From an uncultured Chloroflexota bacterium (GTDB lineage Bacteria > Chloroflexota > Anaerolineae > Aggregatilineales > Phototrophicaceae): a DNA stretch of 64,000 bases. A program made the position numbers and the translations under genes. The stretch spans positions 310,001-374,000 of the forward strand of contig CALJKV010000110.1 in the NCBI GenBank assembly GCA_937974245.1, written 5' to 3'. Of this stretch, positions 36,028-44,236 are shown piece after piece. The notes beneath the pieces were generated by a model. That model saw only the letters and a program-made list of their open reading frames with translations, was not told the origin of the DNA and searched no databases. Within the stretch, counting starts at the first letter, position 1. Each line of letters starts with the position of its first letter.

Positions 36028-37365
36028 ATGACCGCATCGCGTTTTTCCTCTAATCCCGGCCCTACGGAATGGCCGCAAACTGCTGATGCTGTCATTATTG
36101 GCGGCGGCCCGGCGGGGACGGCGGCGGCCTGGGCTTTAGAGCGAGCTATGCCGGGGCTGCGAATCGCCCTGATCGAGCAGGGCGGACAGCTTGGGATGGG
36201 TGCGTCCCTGGGGTCACTGGAGAATTTCCGCACCTGTTGGGCAGCGCCGTGTTTGGCGCGGATGATGCAGCGCAGCCTGAACGTATTCCAGAATGCCGAC
36301 CAAGAACTCCACCCCGGCGCGACGGCGGCCTTAAGCCGCAAACAGCAGGGCTACCTGTTCCTGGCCTTTAGCGAGCAGGGGGCGGGGGCGCTCAAGCGGG
36401 ATGTCGAGCATCTGCACGACTGCGGCTTGGCCCACACCGAATTTCTGCCTGCGAACGAAGTTCACGCCCGTTATCCCTGGCTGGGCGAGCGCGTGACCGC
36501 CGCCAAGTATGACCCTCATGCCGGTTGGCTGGATTCCAACGCCCTGATTTACGCCTTCGCTCACAGTACCCGGACGACGCGCTTTCTGCTGGATGTGCGC
36601 GACGTGCGGATTGTCGTAGCAGGCGGCAAAGTGGCCGGTGTAGCGACAACGAACGGGATGATCGCCGCGCCGCTGGTGCTGATCGCTGCCGGAGCAGGGT
36701 CGCGGGAGGTAGGGCGCACCGCCGGAATCGAACTGCTTATCGTCGTGCAGCCGCGCCAGAGCTTCACCACCCCCTGGCGGCACGCGGCTTTCCCCGCCGA
36801 TAGTCCCTGTATCATCAGCACCGCGCCGTTCCCGCATGTGCGCCCGGAAGCGCGGGAGGGCGCGATCTTCGGTTGGGAATACCGCTGGAACAGCCGCCCG
36901 TCGCTGCCCGGTGAGCCGGTTCAGGAATACCTGACTGAACCCCGCTGGCCGGTGGAGCAGTTCAAAGACCCGCGTTTCCCTTCGGTGACGCTGGCGCTGC
37001 TGGCACGGCAGTTCGATCACCGGGCGGGCGAAGGCTTCGCCGACCCGCGTTACCTGCGCGGCATCGCCCACCGTGCCGGGTATTATGTCTCCCGCGACCA
37101 TACCGCCGCTTACCGGGTGGATGCGAACGGCGTGCGGCATCCCTACCACAGCCAGCGGGCGATACTGGATGGCTGGCCGGGCATAGACGGCCTGTATTTA
37201 TCGGTGGCGCATGTCGGGCATGGGATTATGTCCGCCCCGGCAGCCGGGGAGATTATCGCGGCGCGGATGCTTGGCAACCCGCTGCCTGACCCGGTTTACG
37301 CCGATTTCAGCCTGTCCGCCGCTTACGTGGAACACGACGCGGGGGGATTATCCCTGCCGCTGTAG
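36028..37365 (+). CDS. FAD-dependent oxidoreductase (DAO family)
   Basis: The protein has 445 residues. An N-terminal Rossmann motif VIIGGGPAGTAAAWALE (22-38) leads to an acidic end IEQ, typical of FAD-binding DAO/glycine oxidase-like proteins. The C-terminal GLYLSVAHVGHGIMSAPAAGEIIA is the second FAD contact of the family. The substrate is unknown; amine, amino acid or sarcosine-like compounds are usual. The ATG follows the TAG of the TIR-kinase gene with no gap, which suggests coupled translation. Confidence 0.85.
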   Translation: MTASRFSSNPGPTEWPQTADAVIIGGGPAGTAAAWALERAMPGLRIALIEQGGQLGMGASLGSLENFRTCWAAPCLARMMQRSLNVFQNADQELHPGATAALSRKQQGYLFLAFSEQGAGALKRDVEHLHDCGLAHTEFLPANEVHARYPWLGERVTAAKYDPHAGWLDSNALIYAFAHSTRTTRFLLDVRDVRIVVAGGKVAGVATTNGMIAAPLVLIAAGAGSREVGRTAGIELLIVVQPRQSFTTPWRHAAFPADSPCIISTAPFPHVRPEAREGAIFGWEYRWNSRPSLPGEPVQEYLTEPRWPVEQFKDPRFPSVTLALLARQFDHRAGEGFADPRYLRGIAHRAGYYVSRDHTAAYRVDANGVRHPYHSQRAILDGWPGIDGLYLSVAHVGHGIMSAPAAGEIIAARMLGNPLPDPVYADFSLSAAYVEHDAGGLSLPL

Positions 37366-37450
37366 AGCACACACGTTCGACATCACCCTCCGCGCCGCGC
37401 TTGCTCATGTCGCGGCTCTGGCGGCGGGGTAGCCAATATGGGATAGGCTT

Positions 37451-37828
37451 ATGCAAATTTTCTATAACGCACTCTATTTTTACTTGTTTTCTTGCGGCTC
37501 GTCTTTCATTGCTTTTGTTGGTGTTGCTGCTTTTCTGCGTATACGGTATCGCCGGATTTCGATCAAATCCTTTCTGATTCTGTTTGGTATCGTGATTCTT
37601 GTTTTTGTCATAGCTGCCTTGCTTTTTGGCAGTGTAGGTTACGAATTGCAAATGGCTATTATTGAGCCGTATGTTCAACAAGCATTGGATCAGACATGTG
37701 GGCCGGGTGTCTTTCAGGCCAATGAAGGACGCTTTGGTAACACATCCGCATACTACTACTGGCGAGCAGATGCCAGCCCGGCTGAGTGTTATTATAATCG
37801 TAAGGAATGGGTGTGCAGCTGTTCTTAG
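37451..37828 (+). CDS. Small membrane protein, unknown
   Basis: The protein has 125 residues. Two hydrophobic helices (about 6-29 and 39-62) precede an extracytoplasmic tail with six Cys in the last 45 residues (DQTCGPG, AECYYNRKEWVCSCS among them). The tail may be disulfide-bonded or bind metal. The sequence is AT-rich compared with neighbours. I recognise no family. The ribosome site is weak, so the call rests on the open frame and its sensible topology. Confidence 0.5.
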   Translation: MQIFYNALYFYLFSCGSSFIAFVGVAAFLRIRYRRISIKSFLILFGIVILVFVIAALLFGSVGYELQMAIIEPYVQQALDQTCGPGVFQANEGRFGNTSAYYYWRADASPAECYYNRKEWVCSCS

Positions 37829-37844
37829 GTACGGGGTGAAGAAT

Positions 37845-37876
37845 CAAAAGTGGGACTCTCGATAGGGAATCCCACT
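37845..37876 (-). terminator. Terminator of clpC
   Basis: On the minus strand AGTGGGA, a 14-nt loop, TCCCACT and then TTTT follow the clpC stop by about 25 bp. Confidence 0.7.
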
Positions 37877-37902
37877 GATTGTCTACTGCATAACCGCCAT
37901 TG

Positions 37903-40413
37903 TTACGCGGGCGGCGCTTCCTCCACCGGAATGTCATCATCTTCCACTTCCAGGGTGGTCAGCAGCAGTTCGTCGCTTTCGCTCACCCCGGCCTGCACGA
38001 TGCTGGCAAAGGCGAAGTCCCCGGAGAGGATGCCGTCGGAGAGCGCGTCTTCGAGTTCGTTCTGGATGAGGCGGCGCAGCGGACGCGCACCGTATTCAGG
38101 GTCGTAACCCTTTTGGGCGAACCACTCGCGGGCTTCCTCAGTGATTTCCAGCGTAATCGCATGTTCCACCAGGCGCTCGCCAACCTTCTTGATTTCCAGG
38201 TCAACGATCTGCTTGATCTCCTCCCGCGTCAGCGCACGGAATACTACCGTCGCATCCACACGATTGAGGAACTCTGGCCGGAAAGCGCGGCGCAGTTGAT
38301 CCAGCACGTTTTTGCGCATCTCGGTATAGGTTTCCTGGTCCAGCCGCGCTTCATCACGGGGGATATCGAAACCGAGGGAGTGATTGCCCTTGATGACCTC
38401 CGCGCCGACGTTGCTCGTCATGATGATGATGGCGTTGCGGAAGCTCACGGTACGCCCGCGAGCGTCGGTCAACTGGCCCTCCTCCATCACCTGGAGCAGC
38501 ATATTGAAGGCTTCCGGATGGGCTTTTTCTATCTCGTCAAACACGACAATGCTGTACGGGCGGCGGCGGATGGACTCGGTGAGCTGCCCGGCGTCTTCGT
38601 AGCCCACATACCCCGGGGGCGCACCCACCAGGCGGGCAACTGAGTGCCGCTCCATGAATTCGCTCATGTCGAGCTGCACCAGTGCGTCTTCGCTGCCGAA
38701 CAGGAATTCAGCCAGCGCCTTGGTCAGTTCGGTCTTGCCGACCCCCGTCGGCCCCAGGAACATGAACGACCCAATCGGGCGGCGCGGGTCTTTCAACCCG
38801 GCGCGGGCGCGGCGCACCGCCTTGCTGATCGCCAGAATTGCCTCATTCTGGCCGATGATGCGCTTGTGGAGGTCTTCCTCCATGTGCATCAGTTTCTCGC
38901 CTTCTTCACCGGCGATGCGTGTGACCGGGATGCCCGTCCACATGGAGACGACTTCGGAAATATCCTCAGCGCCCAGGCGGGGCTGGTTGGTTTCCCGGTT
39001 CCAGTTCAGCTTCAGGCGGTCAAGCATGACCCGCAGTTCGTCGTGCTGGCGGCGCAGCAGTTCGGCATCTTCCGAATTCGCGTCGTCTTTTTCCAGAGCG
39101 CCCAGGTCATCTTCAATCTGTTCGATTTCGATCTCGGCTTTGCGTACCTGTGCTGCTTCGGGACTCTTGTACATCCGCAGCCGGGCAGCGCCTTCGTCAA
39201 TCAGGTCAATCGCCTTATCCGGCAGGAAGCGATCCGGCACGTACCGGGCGGAGAGATTGGCGGCGGCTTCAATCGCCTCGTCGGTGATTTCGACACTATG
39301 ATGTTCCTGGTAGGGGATTTTGATGCCCTGGAGGATTTCAATAGTTTCCTCAATCGTCGGCTCATCCACCAGAATCTGCTGGAAACGACGTTCCAGCGCC
39401 GCATCACTTTCGATGTGTTTGCGGTACTCATCCAGGGTAGTCGCGCCGATGCACTGGAGTTCCCCGCGAGAAAGCGCCGGTTTCAGGATATTGGCGGCGT
39501 CCACGCTGCTCCCAGCGGAGCCTGCGCCCACCAGCATGTGTACTTCATCAATAAACAGGATACTGTCCGAAGACTTCAGTTCTTCAATCACGCGCTTGAG
39601 GCGTTCCTCAAACTGGCCGCGATACATCGTCCCGGCAACCAGTGACCCGACATCCAATTGCAGTACCCGTTTGTTCAGCAGCTGCTTGGGCGTTTCGCCC
39701 TGGACAATCCGCTGCGCCAGACCTTCGACAATGGCTGTCTTACCGACGCCCGGTTCGCCAATCAATGCCGGGTTGTTCTTGCGGCGGCGGCTCAACACCT
39801 GGATGACGCGCTCGATTTCCGTCTCGCGCCCAACAACCGGGTCGAGTTTGCCGTCCCGCGCCATCGCCGTCAGGTCGGAGGCGAGCTGGTCAACCAGCGG
39901 TGTTTTGTTATCCGCCTTTGATTTAGGGGCGGATCGCTCCTGGCCGGTCTGTGAAGTCTGCATCGGGCTTTCCTGCAAGACCCGGCGGGTCTGTTTGCGG
40001 ATGTCATCCGGGCTGATGCCCAGACGCCTAAGCACGTCAATAGCGACTCCATCGGTCTGACGAACCAGCCCCAGGAGCAGATGCTCAGTGCCGATATAAT
40101 GGTGGCCCATCCGGCGGGCTTCATCAACCGCCAGTTCCAGGACACGCTTGGTACCGGGCGAGAGATCGAGGTTCGTGGTGCTGGTTCGGGTGGATGCCCG
40201 TGTCATCTGCTCGACCAGGTCTTCTACCCGGCGCTGTTCCAGACCCAGGTCACGCAGTACGCGCCCGGCCACGCCGCCATCTTCTCGCAGCAGCCCTAAC
40301 AACAAATGCTCAGTGCCGATGTAGTTATGCTGGAGGCGTTCGGCTTCTTCTTGTGCCAGACTCAATACCTTCCGCGCCCGCTGGGTGAAACGCTCCATCT
40401 TATTGTTTGGCAC
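37903..40413 (-). CDS. clpC: ClpC-type AAA+ unfoldase
   Basis: The protein has 836 residues; the GTG at 40413 follows GGAGG. Two Clp_N repeats (about 8-75 and 85-150, each with YIGTEHLLLGL) bind adaptors. AAA-1 has GEPGVGKTA (219-227) and AAA-2 has GPTGVGKTEL (about 555). The middle region between them is the short ClpC type. A LGF tripeptide in NHSLGFD marks the ClpP-docking loop, so it works with ClpP in protein degradation. No clpP is in the window. The C-terminal residues EEAPPA form a short acidic tail. Confidence 0.96.
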   Translation of the reverse strand: MPNNKMERFTQRARKVLSLAQEEAERLQHNYIGTEHLLLGLLREDGGVAGRVLRDLGLEQRRVEDLVEQMTRASTRTSTTNLDLSPGTKRVLELAVDEARRMGHHYIGTEHLLLGLVRQTDGVAIDVLRRLGISPDDIRKQTRRVLQESPMQTSQTGQERSAPKSKADNKTPLVDQLASDLTAMARDGKLDPVVGRETEIERVIQVLSRRRKNNPALIGEPGVGKTAIVEGLAQRIVQGETPKQLLNKRVLQLDVGSLVAGTMYRGQFEERLKRVIEELKSSDSILFIDEVHMLVGAGSAGSSVDAANILKPALSRGELQCIGATTLDEYRKHIESDAALERRFQQILVDEPTIEETIEILQGIKIPYQEHHSVEITDEAIEAAANLSARYVPDRFLPDKAIDLIDEGAARLRMYKSPEAAQVRKAEIEIEQIEDDLGALEKDDANSEDAELLRRQHDELRVMLDRLKLNWNRETNQPRLGAEDISEVVSMWTGIPVTRIAGEEGEKLMHMEEDLHKRIIGQNEAILAISKAVRRARAGLKDPRRPIGSFMFLGPTGVGKTELTKALAEFLFGSEDALVQLDMSEFMERHSVARLVGAPPGYVGYEDAGQLTESIRRRPYSIVVFDEIEKAHPEAFNMLLQVMEEGQLTDARGRTVSFRNAIIIMTSNVGAEVIKGNHSLGFDIPRDEARLDQETYTEMRKNVLDQLRRAFRPEFLNRVDATVVFRALTREEIKQIVDLEIKKVGERLVEHAITLEITEEAREWFAQKGYDPEYGARPLRRLIQNELEDALSDGILSGDFAFASIVQAGVSESDELLLTTLEVEDDDIPVEEAPPA

Positions 40414-40808
40414 GGTTCCAATCCTCCGTTAATCCGTGACGAATCAACCGCCACAACATCAGTTACATGATAGATGCAAAATCTTGATTGACCGGATACA
40501 CCGGCCATACTACAACAGATGAAGCGATGGGGTAAAGCATAGCATATGTCACGATCCCACGCTTTAACTCTAAAATAGAATCTTACCAGGAGTCTGATAC
40601 ACAGACACCACTGGCATTTTAAATTTTACCAATTATACCAGTAGACGCCAGTGCCATTCATCTGAAGAGCATACATAATCCATTAGAATCCACTCAGAAA
40701 TATTACAAAAAGCCAATTCTAACAAGCAAAAAGGGGTAGCCTGTCTTACAGCCCCCCTTATGACCGGTTGATAAGCCTGTACAGACCAGGCCTACTGACC
40801 AACCATGA
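40414..40808. other. Intergenic region between clpC and rpsA
   Basis: About 395 bp, AT-rich from 40600 to 40730. It contains the rpsA terminator at 40728-40759 and the leader of clpC. No clear promoter of clpC or stress operator of the CIRCE type was recognised. Confidence 0.5.
40728..40759 (-). terminator. Terminator of rpsA
   Basis: On the minus strand AAGGGGGGCTGT, a 3-nt loop, ACAGGCTACCCC and then TTTTT, with one small mismatch region, 49 bp after the S1 stop. Confidence 0.85.
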
Positions 40809-42197
40809 TTATTCGTTGTCGTCGTCTCCGCTGAACCAATCCAGATCAAGATATTCGGCGGAATTAACACGTTTGAGGCTTAACCCCAAGCGCCGCTGCT
40901 CAATATCCATTTTCACAACACGCAGTGTCAGCGTTTCATCGTCATTGACGACTTCACGCGGGTGGCTTACGCGCTGGTCAGAAAGCTCTGAAATATGCAC
41001 CAGACCTTCAATTTCGGGCAAGTCCACCAGGCGAACGAAGGCGCCAAATTTAGTAAGTTTGGTCACAACGCCCTGTACCAGTTGGCCGATGCTGTAGGTC
41101 GTGGCAACAGTATCCCAGGGGTCTTCTTCCTGGCGTTTCATACTGAGTCCGATGCGCTTGTTATCCGGGTCCACGCTGATGACCTCGACCTTGACCTCCT
41201 GGCCGATAGAGAGGAGATCGCGCGGGTGGGTCACATGAGCCCAGGACATTTCGGTGAGGTGAACCAGCCCTTCCGCGCCTCCCACATCCACGAAGGCGCC
41301 GAAATCCACGAGACTCACGACGCGCCCGGTACGGACTTCGCCCACACGCAGGTCGCTAATCAGGTTTTCCTTGCGACTTTCACGTGATTCACGGGTGGCC
41401 GCCCGTTCGGAAAGGATCAACCGGTTACGTCCCCGGTCAACTTCCATCACCTTGACGGAAATCGGTTCATTGACCATCGCACCCCAACGTTCTTCCGGGG
41501 TTTCGCCCTGCATTTCGCGCCGCCGATCCGGGCCAATCTGACTCTGGGGGACAAAACCGCGCACCCGCCCAAAGCGCACAATCAGGCCACCTTTGTTGTA
41601 ACCCGAAATGCGCCCTTCGTACACCTGCTTGCTCTTGACATGCTCCTGTGCCATGCGCCAGTCCTGTTCTTCCAACGCCCGGTTGAAAGACAGTACCATA
41701 TTGCCGTTCACATCACTGGGATTGACGACATAAACTGGGATCGTCTCCCCCTCTTTGAGCATCTCCAGTGTTTCCCGGTTCATGCGCTCCAGTTCACGAC
41801 CAGGGATGACTCCCTCGGTCTTGCTGCCCACATCCACATACACAGCAGTGGGTGATGTCGCGGTGATCTTGCCGTCCAGCATGTCACCACGCTTGGGCAT
41901 ATTCACTTCCGCTGCTTCTTGTCCCAGCCAGCTCCCATCAGAGGGCGCTGCCTCCCCGGCGGTATCAACAACCTGCGATTCGGCCTCGGATGTGTCTACT
42001 TCCGCTTCTGCCGCTGGTGCATCTGGCGGCAGGGCTTCCGTTTCGTCCGCATCCGGTGTAGATGAGGCTTTAGCAGGTTCCGGCTCGCCAGTGCTGGTGT
42101 CGGGCGCAGTATCAACTTGCGTTTCTTCCGACTCGGCGGTTGAATCAGTGATTTCCACTTCTTCGGACTCGCCCAGCCCTGGTAAATTTGAATTCAT
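40809..42197 (-). CDS. rpsA: Ribosomal protein S1-like, four S1 domains
   Basis: The protein has 462 residues. An acidic Glu/Asp/Thr-rich N-terminus (about 1-100) precedes four S1 domains starting near GDMLDGKITAT, QVYEGRISGYNKGG, GEVRTGRVVSLVDFGAFVDVG and GQLVQGVVTKLTKFGAFVRL. Domains 3 and 4 are the canonical type with G(L/E)VHxxE. It is a truncated S1 compared with the six-domain E. coli protein, as in many phyla, and should bind mRNA on the 30S subunit. A sigma70 promoter and a 5'-terminal hairpin are visible upstream. Confidence 0.93.
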   Translation of the reverse strand: MNSNLPGLGESEEVEITDSTAESEETQVDTAPDTSTGEPEPAKASSTPDADETEALPPDAPAAEAEVDTSEAESQVVDTAGEAAPSDGSWLGQEAAEVNMPKRGDMLDGKITATSPTAVYVDVGSKTEGVIPGRELERMNRETLEMLKEGETIPVYVVNPSDVNGNMVLSFNRALEEQDWRMAQEHVKSKQVYEGRISGYNKGGLIVRFGRVRGFVPQSQIGPDRRREMQGETPEERWGAMVNEPISVKVMEVDRGRNRLILSERAATRESRESRKENLISDLRVGEVRTGRVVSLVDFGAFVDVGGAEGLVHLTEMSWAHVTHPRDLLSIGQEVKVEVISVDPDNKRIGLSMKRQEEDPWDTVATTYSIGQLVQGVVTKLTKFGAFVRLVDLPEIEGLVHISELSDQRVSHPREVVNDDETLTLRVVKMDIEQRRLGLSLKRVNSAEYLDLDWFSGDDDNE

Positions 42198-42212
42198 GAC
42201 GGTCTATAATCT

Positions 42213-42232
42213 CCTGTACACCTGGGTACAGG
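42213..42232 (-). promoter_or_regulatory. 5'-terminal hairpin of the rpsA mRNA
   Basis: CCTGTAC and GTACAGG (minus strand) pair perfectly over 7 bp with a 6-nt loop. The outer base is where transcription should start, and the 3' arm ends in the AGGAG ribosome site region. It may stabilise the mRNA or allow control of S1 synthesis. Confidence 0.5.
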
Positions 42233-42237
42233 CGCGG

Positions 42238-42266
42238 ATTATACCCACTGCGCTGCAAAGAATCAA
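42238..42266 (-). promoter_or_regulatory. Sigma70-type promoter of rpsA
   Basis: On the minus strand TTGATT (42266-42261) is followed after exactly 17 nt by TATAAT (42243-42238). It places the start near 42231, about 34 nt before the ATG. Confidence 0.75.
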
Positions 42267-42388
42267 ACAAAAAACAGAGCAATTCGGTACATTTCATCAG
42301 ACTGGTAACAAAACGAGAATAATGCCCCAATGGGGGAAGTGCCAATGGGCAAGCCCGCCAGATGATTTCATAGGGCCTGCCCACTCGA

Positions 42389-44236
42389 TCAAGCTGTTTG
42401 GTGCGGGCGTGCTGGCTCAGAATCGCCGTGCCAGAGATGCTGCATTTCTTCGCAGGTTGCCAGGAGCATATCCAGGGACCCTTCAGCTTCAATCCGGCCA
42501 TTCTTGAGAACAACAATATGGTCAGCCCGGCGCAGGGCAGCTTTGCGGTGTGATACCACCAGGCACGTGACCCCTGGCCGCTCGAAAACCCGCTCCCAGA
42601 GATAGCGTTCGGTTTCCACGTCCAGGGCACTGGAAAGATCATCAAAGACCAGAAGCTGTGAGTCGCGCACAAACATGCGTGCCGCCGCCGTCCGTTGAAT
42701 CTGCCCGCCGGAAAGCTTTACACCTTTCGGGCCAACGATGGTATCCAGGCCGTGTTCCAGGTTTTCCATATCCGTTTCCATGACAGCAGCACGGATCGCA
42801 GATTCGATTTCGGCGTCCGTTCGCCCCAGTCCCATCAGGATATTATCGCGGAGCGTGTCGCTGAACAGGCGTGGCACCTGGGCTGTGTAGGCGCTGCGGG
42901 GTGGCACGAACCAGGTATCCGGTTTGCCGACTGGTTGATCGTTCCAGCGGATTTCCCCTGAATCTTTGGGCAGTAGACCGAGGAGTACCCGCAAAAGCGT
43001 AGTTTTGCCGGAGCCGATGCGCCCGGTTATTACCGTAAATGAACCGCGTTCCAGGCGCAGGTCAATTTCCTCAATGCCATTCTGTGTGCCGGAATAGTGG
43101 AAAGTCAGCCCGGAAGCCTCTACACTGTGCAAGTGGTCGGCTGCTGTCAGCGGCGGGTAAACCACATCCGGGAAGCGGCCATCCATATACACCGGGCTGA
43201 ACTCGGCTAATGCCTCGTTAGGTGCGCCTTCCATCAAACGCCCCATACGCTCTACCGAAATGCCAATCTGCTTATAGCGAGCGACCAAAAGTCCCGAAAA
43301 CGCTGTCAGGTCACTGATATATTCCAGATAAAAGATGAACAGCGCCAGGTCGCCGACGGTAAACACACCGCTCCGCATCGAACTCCCCGCGACGATCAGG
43401 ATAACCCCGGTTCCCAGGTGAACCGCGTTGACGAAAATCGAATGCAGGATTTCATTGAACAGGCGGTCTTTCACCGCGACTCCGCGGCGGCTCTCATTCA
43501 GTTCCTCAAAGTGCCGCAGCACGCCTTCCTCAGCAGTAGCGACTTTGATTGCCTGGACACCGCCAAAGGTTTCACCGATGAAACCGGCAATGATCCCCGT
43601 CCATTTACGGCTGGCGCGGCGGTACTTCTCGATCTGGCTGGTGGCGGCATTAGCGATAAAACCCACTATCACAAATGGCACTAACGCTAACAGTGTCATT
43701 TCTGTACTGATACTCAGCATGACCGTAATCGCCAAGGCCGAGAAAAACACCATTCCCAGAATGTCATTAATCCACAGGGCGAACAGCGGAATTTCAAACA
43801 CATCCCCCCGGAAACGGCTGATTGCTTCACCGGGCGAATCCGGCAGCGCCCGCGCTCCAGGGCGTTTGAGGATGTAGCTCAAGAGGTTCTTCCGCAAAAG
43901 TGTCATGGTAGAGACGAAAAATGGCACATTCGTCAGGATCAATCCGAACGAGCCGGCTTCTCGCGCCATCTCAGCGATAAGCAGCAGGACGACGAGCATC
44001 CCCAGGCCGAATTGGGCCGGTGCATCGCCCGTAACCAGATTGAAGAACTCGCGGATGAGCAGGCCAGGCGCTTGCGCCATGAGCATTAACAAGAGCATCG
44101 CCAGCAGATTGGGCACCCAGAGATAGGGCCGGAAGCGGATCATGCGCCAGATGAGCTTCCAGGTTGCAATCCGAGGGAGCTTTGAATCGTCGTCCTGGGG
44201 GATTGTTCCATGCAGAGTCGCGCTATCGGTGGTCAT
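42389..44236 (-). CDS. ABC exporter subunit with degenerate catalytic Walker B
   Basis: The protein has 615 residues. The ATG at 44236 overlaps the TGA of the upstream ABC gene (ATGA); a longer frame to 44305 lies within that gene. A six-helix exporter domain (about 40-325) precedes an NBD with Walker A GRIGSGKTT, signature LSGGQ and H-loop VVSHR. The Walker B reads LLVFDD, with Asp in place of the catalytic Glu. Together with the LSAGE signature of the partner, this forms one degenerate ATP site, as in heterodimeric exporters such as TM287/288. The substrate is unknown. Confidence 0.93.
   Translation of the reverse strand: MTTDSATLHGTIPQDDDSKLPRIATWKLIWRMIRFRPYLWVPNLLAMLLLMLMAQAPGLLIREFFNLVTGDAPAQFGLGMLVVLLLIAEMAREAGSFGLILTNVPFFVSTMTLLRKNLLSYILKRPGARALPDSPGEAISRFRGDVFEIPLFALWINDILGMVFFSALAITVMLSISTEMTLLALVPFVIVGFIANAATSQIEKYRRASRKWTGIIAGFIGETFGGVQAIKVATAEEGVLRHFEELNESRRGVAVKDRLFNEILHSIFVNAVHLGTGVILIVAGSSMRSGVFTVGDLALFIFYLEYISDLTAFSGLLVARYKQIGISVERMGRLMEGAPNEALAEFSPVYMDGRFPDVVYPPLTAADHLHSVEASGLTFHYSGTQNGIEEIDLRLERGSFTVITGRIGSGKTTLLRVLLGLLPKDSGEIRWNDQPVGKPDTWFVPPRSAYTAQVPRLFSDTLRDNILMGLGRTDAEIESAIRAAVMETDMENLEHGLDTIVGPKGVKLSGGQIQRTAAARMFVRDSQLLVFDDLSSALDVETERYLWERVFERPGVTCLVVSHRKAALRRADHIVVLKNGRIEAEGSLDMLLATCEEMQHLWHGDSEPARPHQTA

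Noticed and set aside
36331..37149. 272-codon open frame antisense to the FAD oxidoreductase
   Set aside because: It is fully covered by a clear gene on the other strand and has no protein motif.
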